Shown: in pieces, positions 63,465 through 64,000 of the stretch
Position numbering within the stretch: the first letter of the stretch is position 1
Layout of the letters: each line of letters opens with the position of its first letter
Assembly (NCBI RefSeq): GCF_036711975.1
Contig: NC_091973.1
Span: 4,092,001-4,156,000 of the forward strand
DNA length: 64,000 bases
Direction of reading: 5' to 3'
Source of the DNA: Onthophagus taurus
Taxonomy: Eukaryota > Arthropoda > Insecta > Coleoptera > Scarabaeidae
Notes under the pieces: model-generated
The model's database searches: none
Told to the model about the DNA's origin: nothing
Seen by the model: the letters and a program-made list of their open reading frames with translations, nothing else
Position numbers and translations under genes: made by a program

Positions 63465-63590
63465 CTAGACCCACGAGTCCTTACCGGTGGGAGCTACTAG
63501 TTGCGGGTCCTCCAGGTGATTGGCGTTACTCAGGCTTGACTGACGGTTACGTTTCTTCTCCATATTCACCTGCGCGTACAACGGTTCGGG
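63465..63590 (-). CDS. Last coding exon of a membrane-protein-like gene, PDZ-ligand tail
   Basis: On the complement, an AG acceptor (63592-63591) opens a phase-0 exon of 41 codons plus TAG. It starts 'PEPLYAQVNMEKKRNRQ' and ends 'LVAPTGKDSWV'. The final S-W-V fits a class I PDZ ligand, and the basic 'EKKRNRQ' suggests a cytoplasmic tail. The family is not recognised and the rest of the gene lies to the right, outside the window. The evidence is the clean acceptor, the open frame and the composition, so this is moderately supported. Confidence 0.6.
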   Translation of the reverse strand, partial: PEPLYAQVNMEKKRNRQSSLSNANHLEDPQLVAPTGKDSWV

Positions 63591-64000
63591 CTATAACAGA
63601 AACCGCAGTCACAATTGGGCCCGTTTAATTTGGTCCGCTGGGCAGGGCCAATTGTTTGCTGGCAAACAGCTGCGTGCGCAGTAAACCAAAGGCCCTGAGC
63701 AGCTAAACACACCCGACCTTACCTTTACCTCTATAGGGACGACACGCTGCTGCTTGCTATTTCAGGGCCTTCCGTTCACTGCCCACCCCTGCCTTAATTA
63801 TACAATTATCACCTCGTATATAGTATCAATGTTTATTTTACGCTATGGCTATCGATACAGATTCCTTCTCGTCTCACTAAATCAAGTTTCCCCCCTTTCA
63901 AAGCACTCCCGACTTTCTTTTAGTTTAGTTTAGCGGAAATGTAGATGTATAGTTAGTGGCATTGTCGACGAACACTTGGAAAGGGGGGTTCCTCTCCAAT
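63591..64000. other. Probable intron of the flanking minus-strand gene
   Basis: No further exon recognised on either strand up to the edge of the window. Confidence 0.4.

Overview
This is nuclear DNA of an arthropod, most likely an insect and probably a beetle. The genes are split by introns with GT..AG borders, and the intergenic DNA is AT-rich and full of satellites, MITEs, LINE remnants and a Penelope-like element. A DHCR24 sterol reductase, which Drosophila lacks, argues against a higher fly. I placed exons by eye from splice sites, reading-frame phase and remembered family sequences; none was checked by alignment.

Layout. 1-2215: no gene recognised. 2216-4768: about ten copies of a 257-bp satellite. 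6024-11127 (+): seven exons of an EVA1C-like membrane lectin (two SUEL-type lectin domains, one membrane helix); the signal-peptide exon was not found. 12786-15338 (+): glucose-6-phosphate 1-epimerase, five exons, complete. 17119-19588 (+): rolling stone, four exons, complete. 21725-24294 (+): lowfat/LIX1, three exons, complete. 24915-26610: five copies of a 333-bp satellite whose units fold back. 27279-34155 (+): FCHo, eleven exons plus a likely in-frame cassette exon. 35371-41845 (-): MDM1, twelve exons, convergent with FCHo, starting in a 15-nt coding exon. 42762-44930: a foldback, a hAT/ZBED transposase fragment and a Penelope-like element carrying a hammerhead-like motif, all in the space between the divergent MDM1 and DHCR24 genes. 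45245-46991 (+): DHCR24, four exons. 47502-53090: two degenerate LINEs side by side, the second interrupted by a MITE. 53939-62595 (+): a secreted, probably GPI-anchored cysteine-rich protein of unknown function in ten exons; its 6.2-kb first intron holds about 18 copies of a 147-bp satellite. 63465-63590 (-): last coding exon of another gene, ending in a PDZ-ligand-like tail.

The genes do not form a pathway. They are ordinary conserved animal genes for guidance or adhesion (EVA1C), myoblast fusion (rost), Fat/Dachsous planar polarity (lft), clathrin-coat nucleation (FCHo), centrioles (MDM1), carbohydrate metabolism and sterol metabolism. The unusual content is in the repeats: a satellite that seems related to a TIR-bearing MITE, a nucleosome-length intronic satellite with a dyad in each unit, hairpin MITEs, and the hammerhead-like motif in the Penelope-like remnant. 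I found no evidence of a wholly new multi-gene system.
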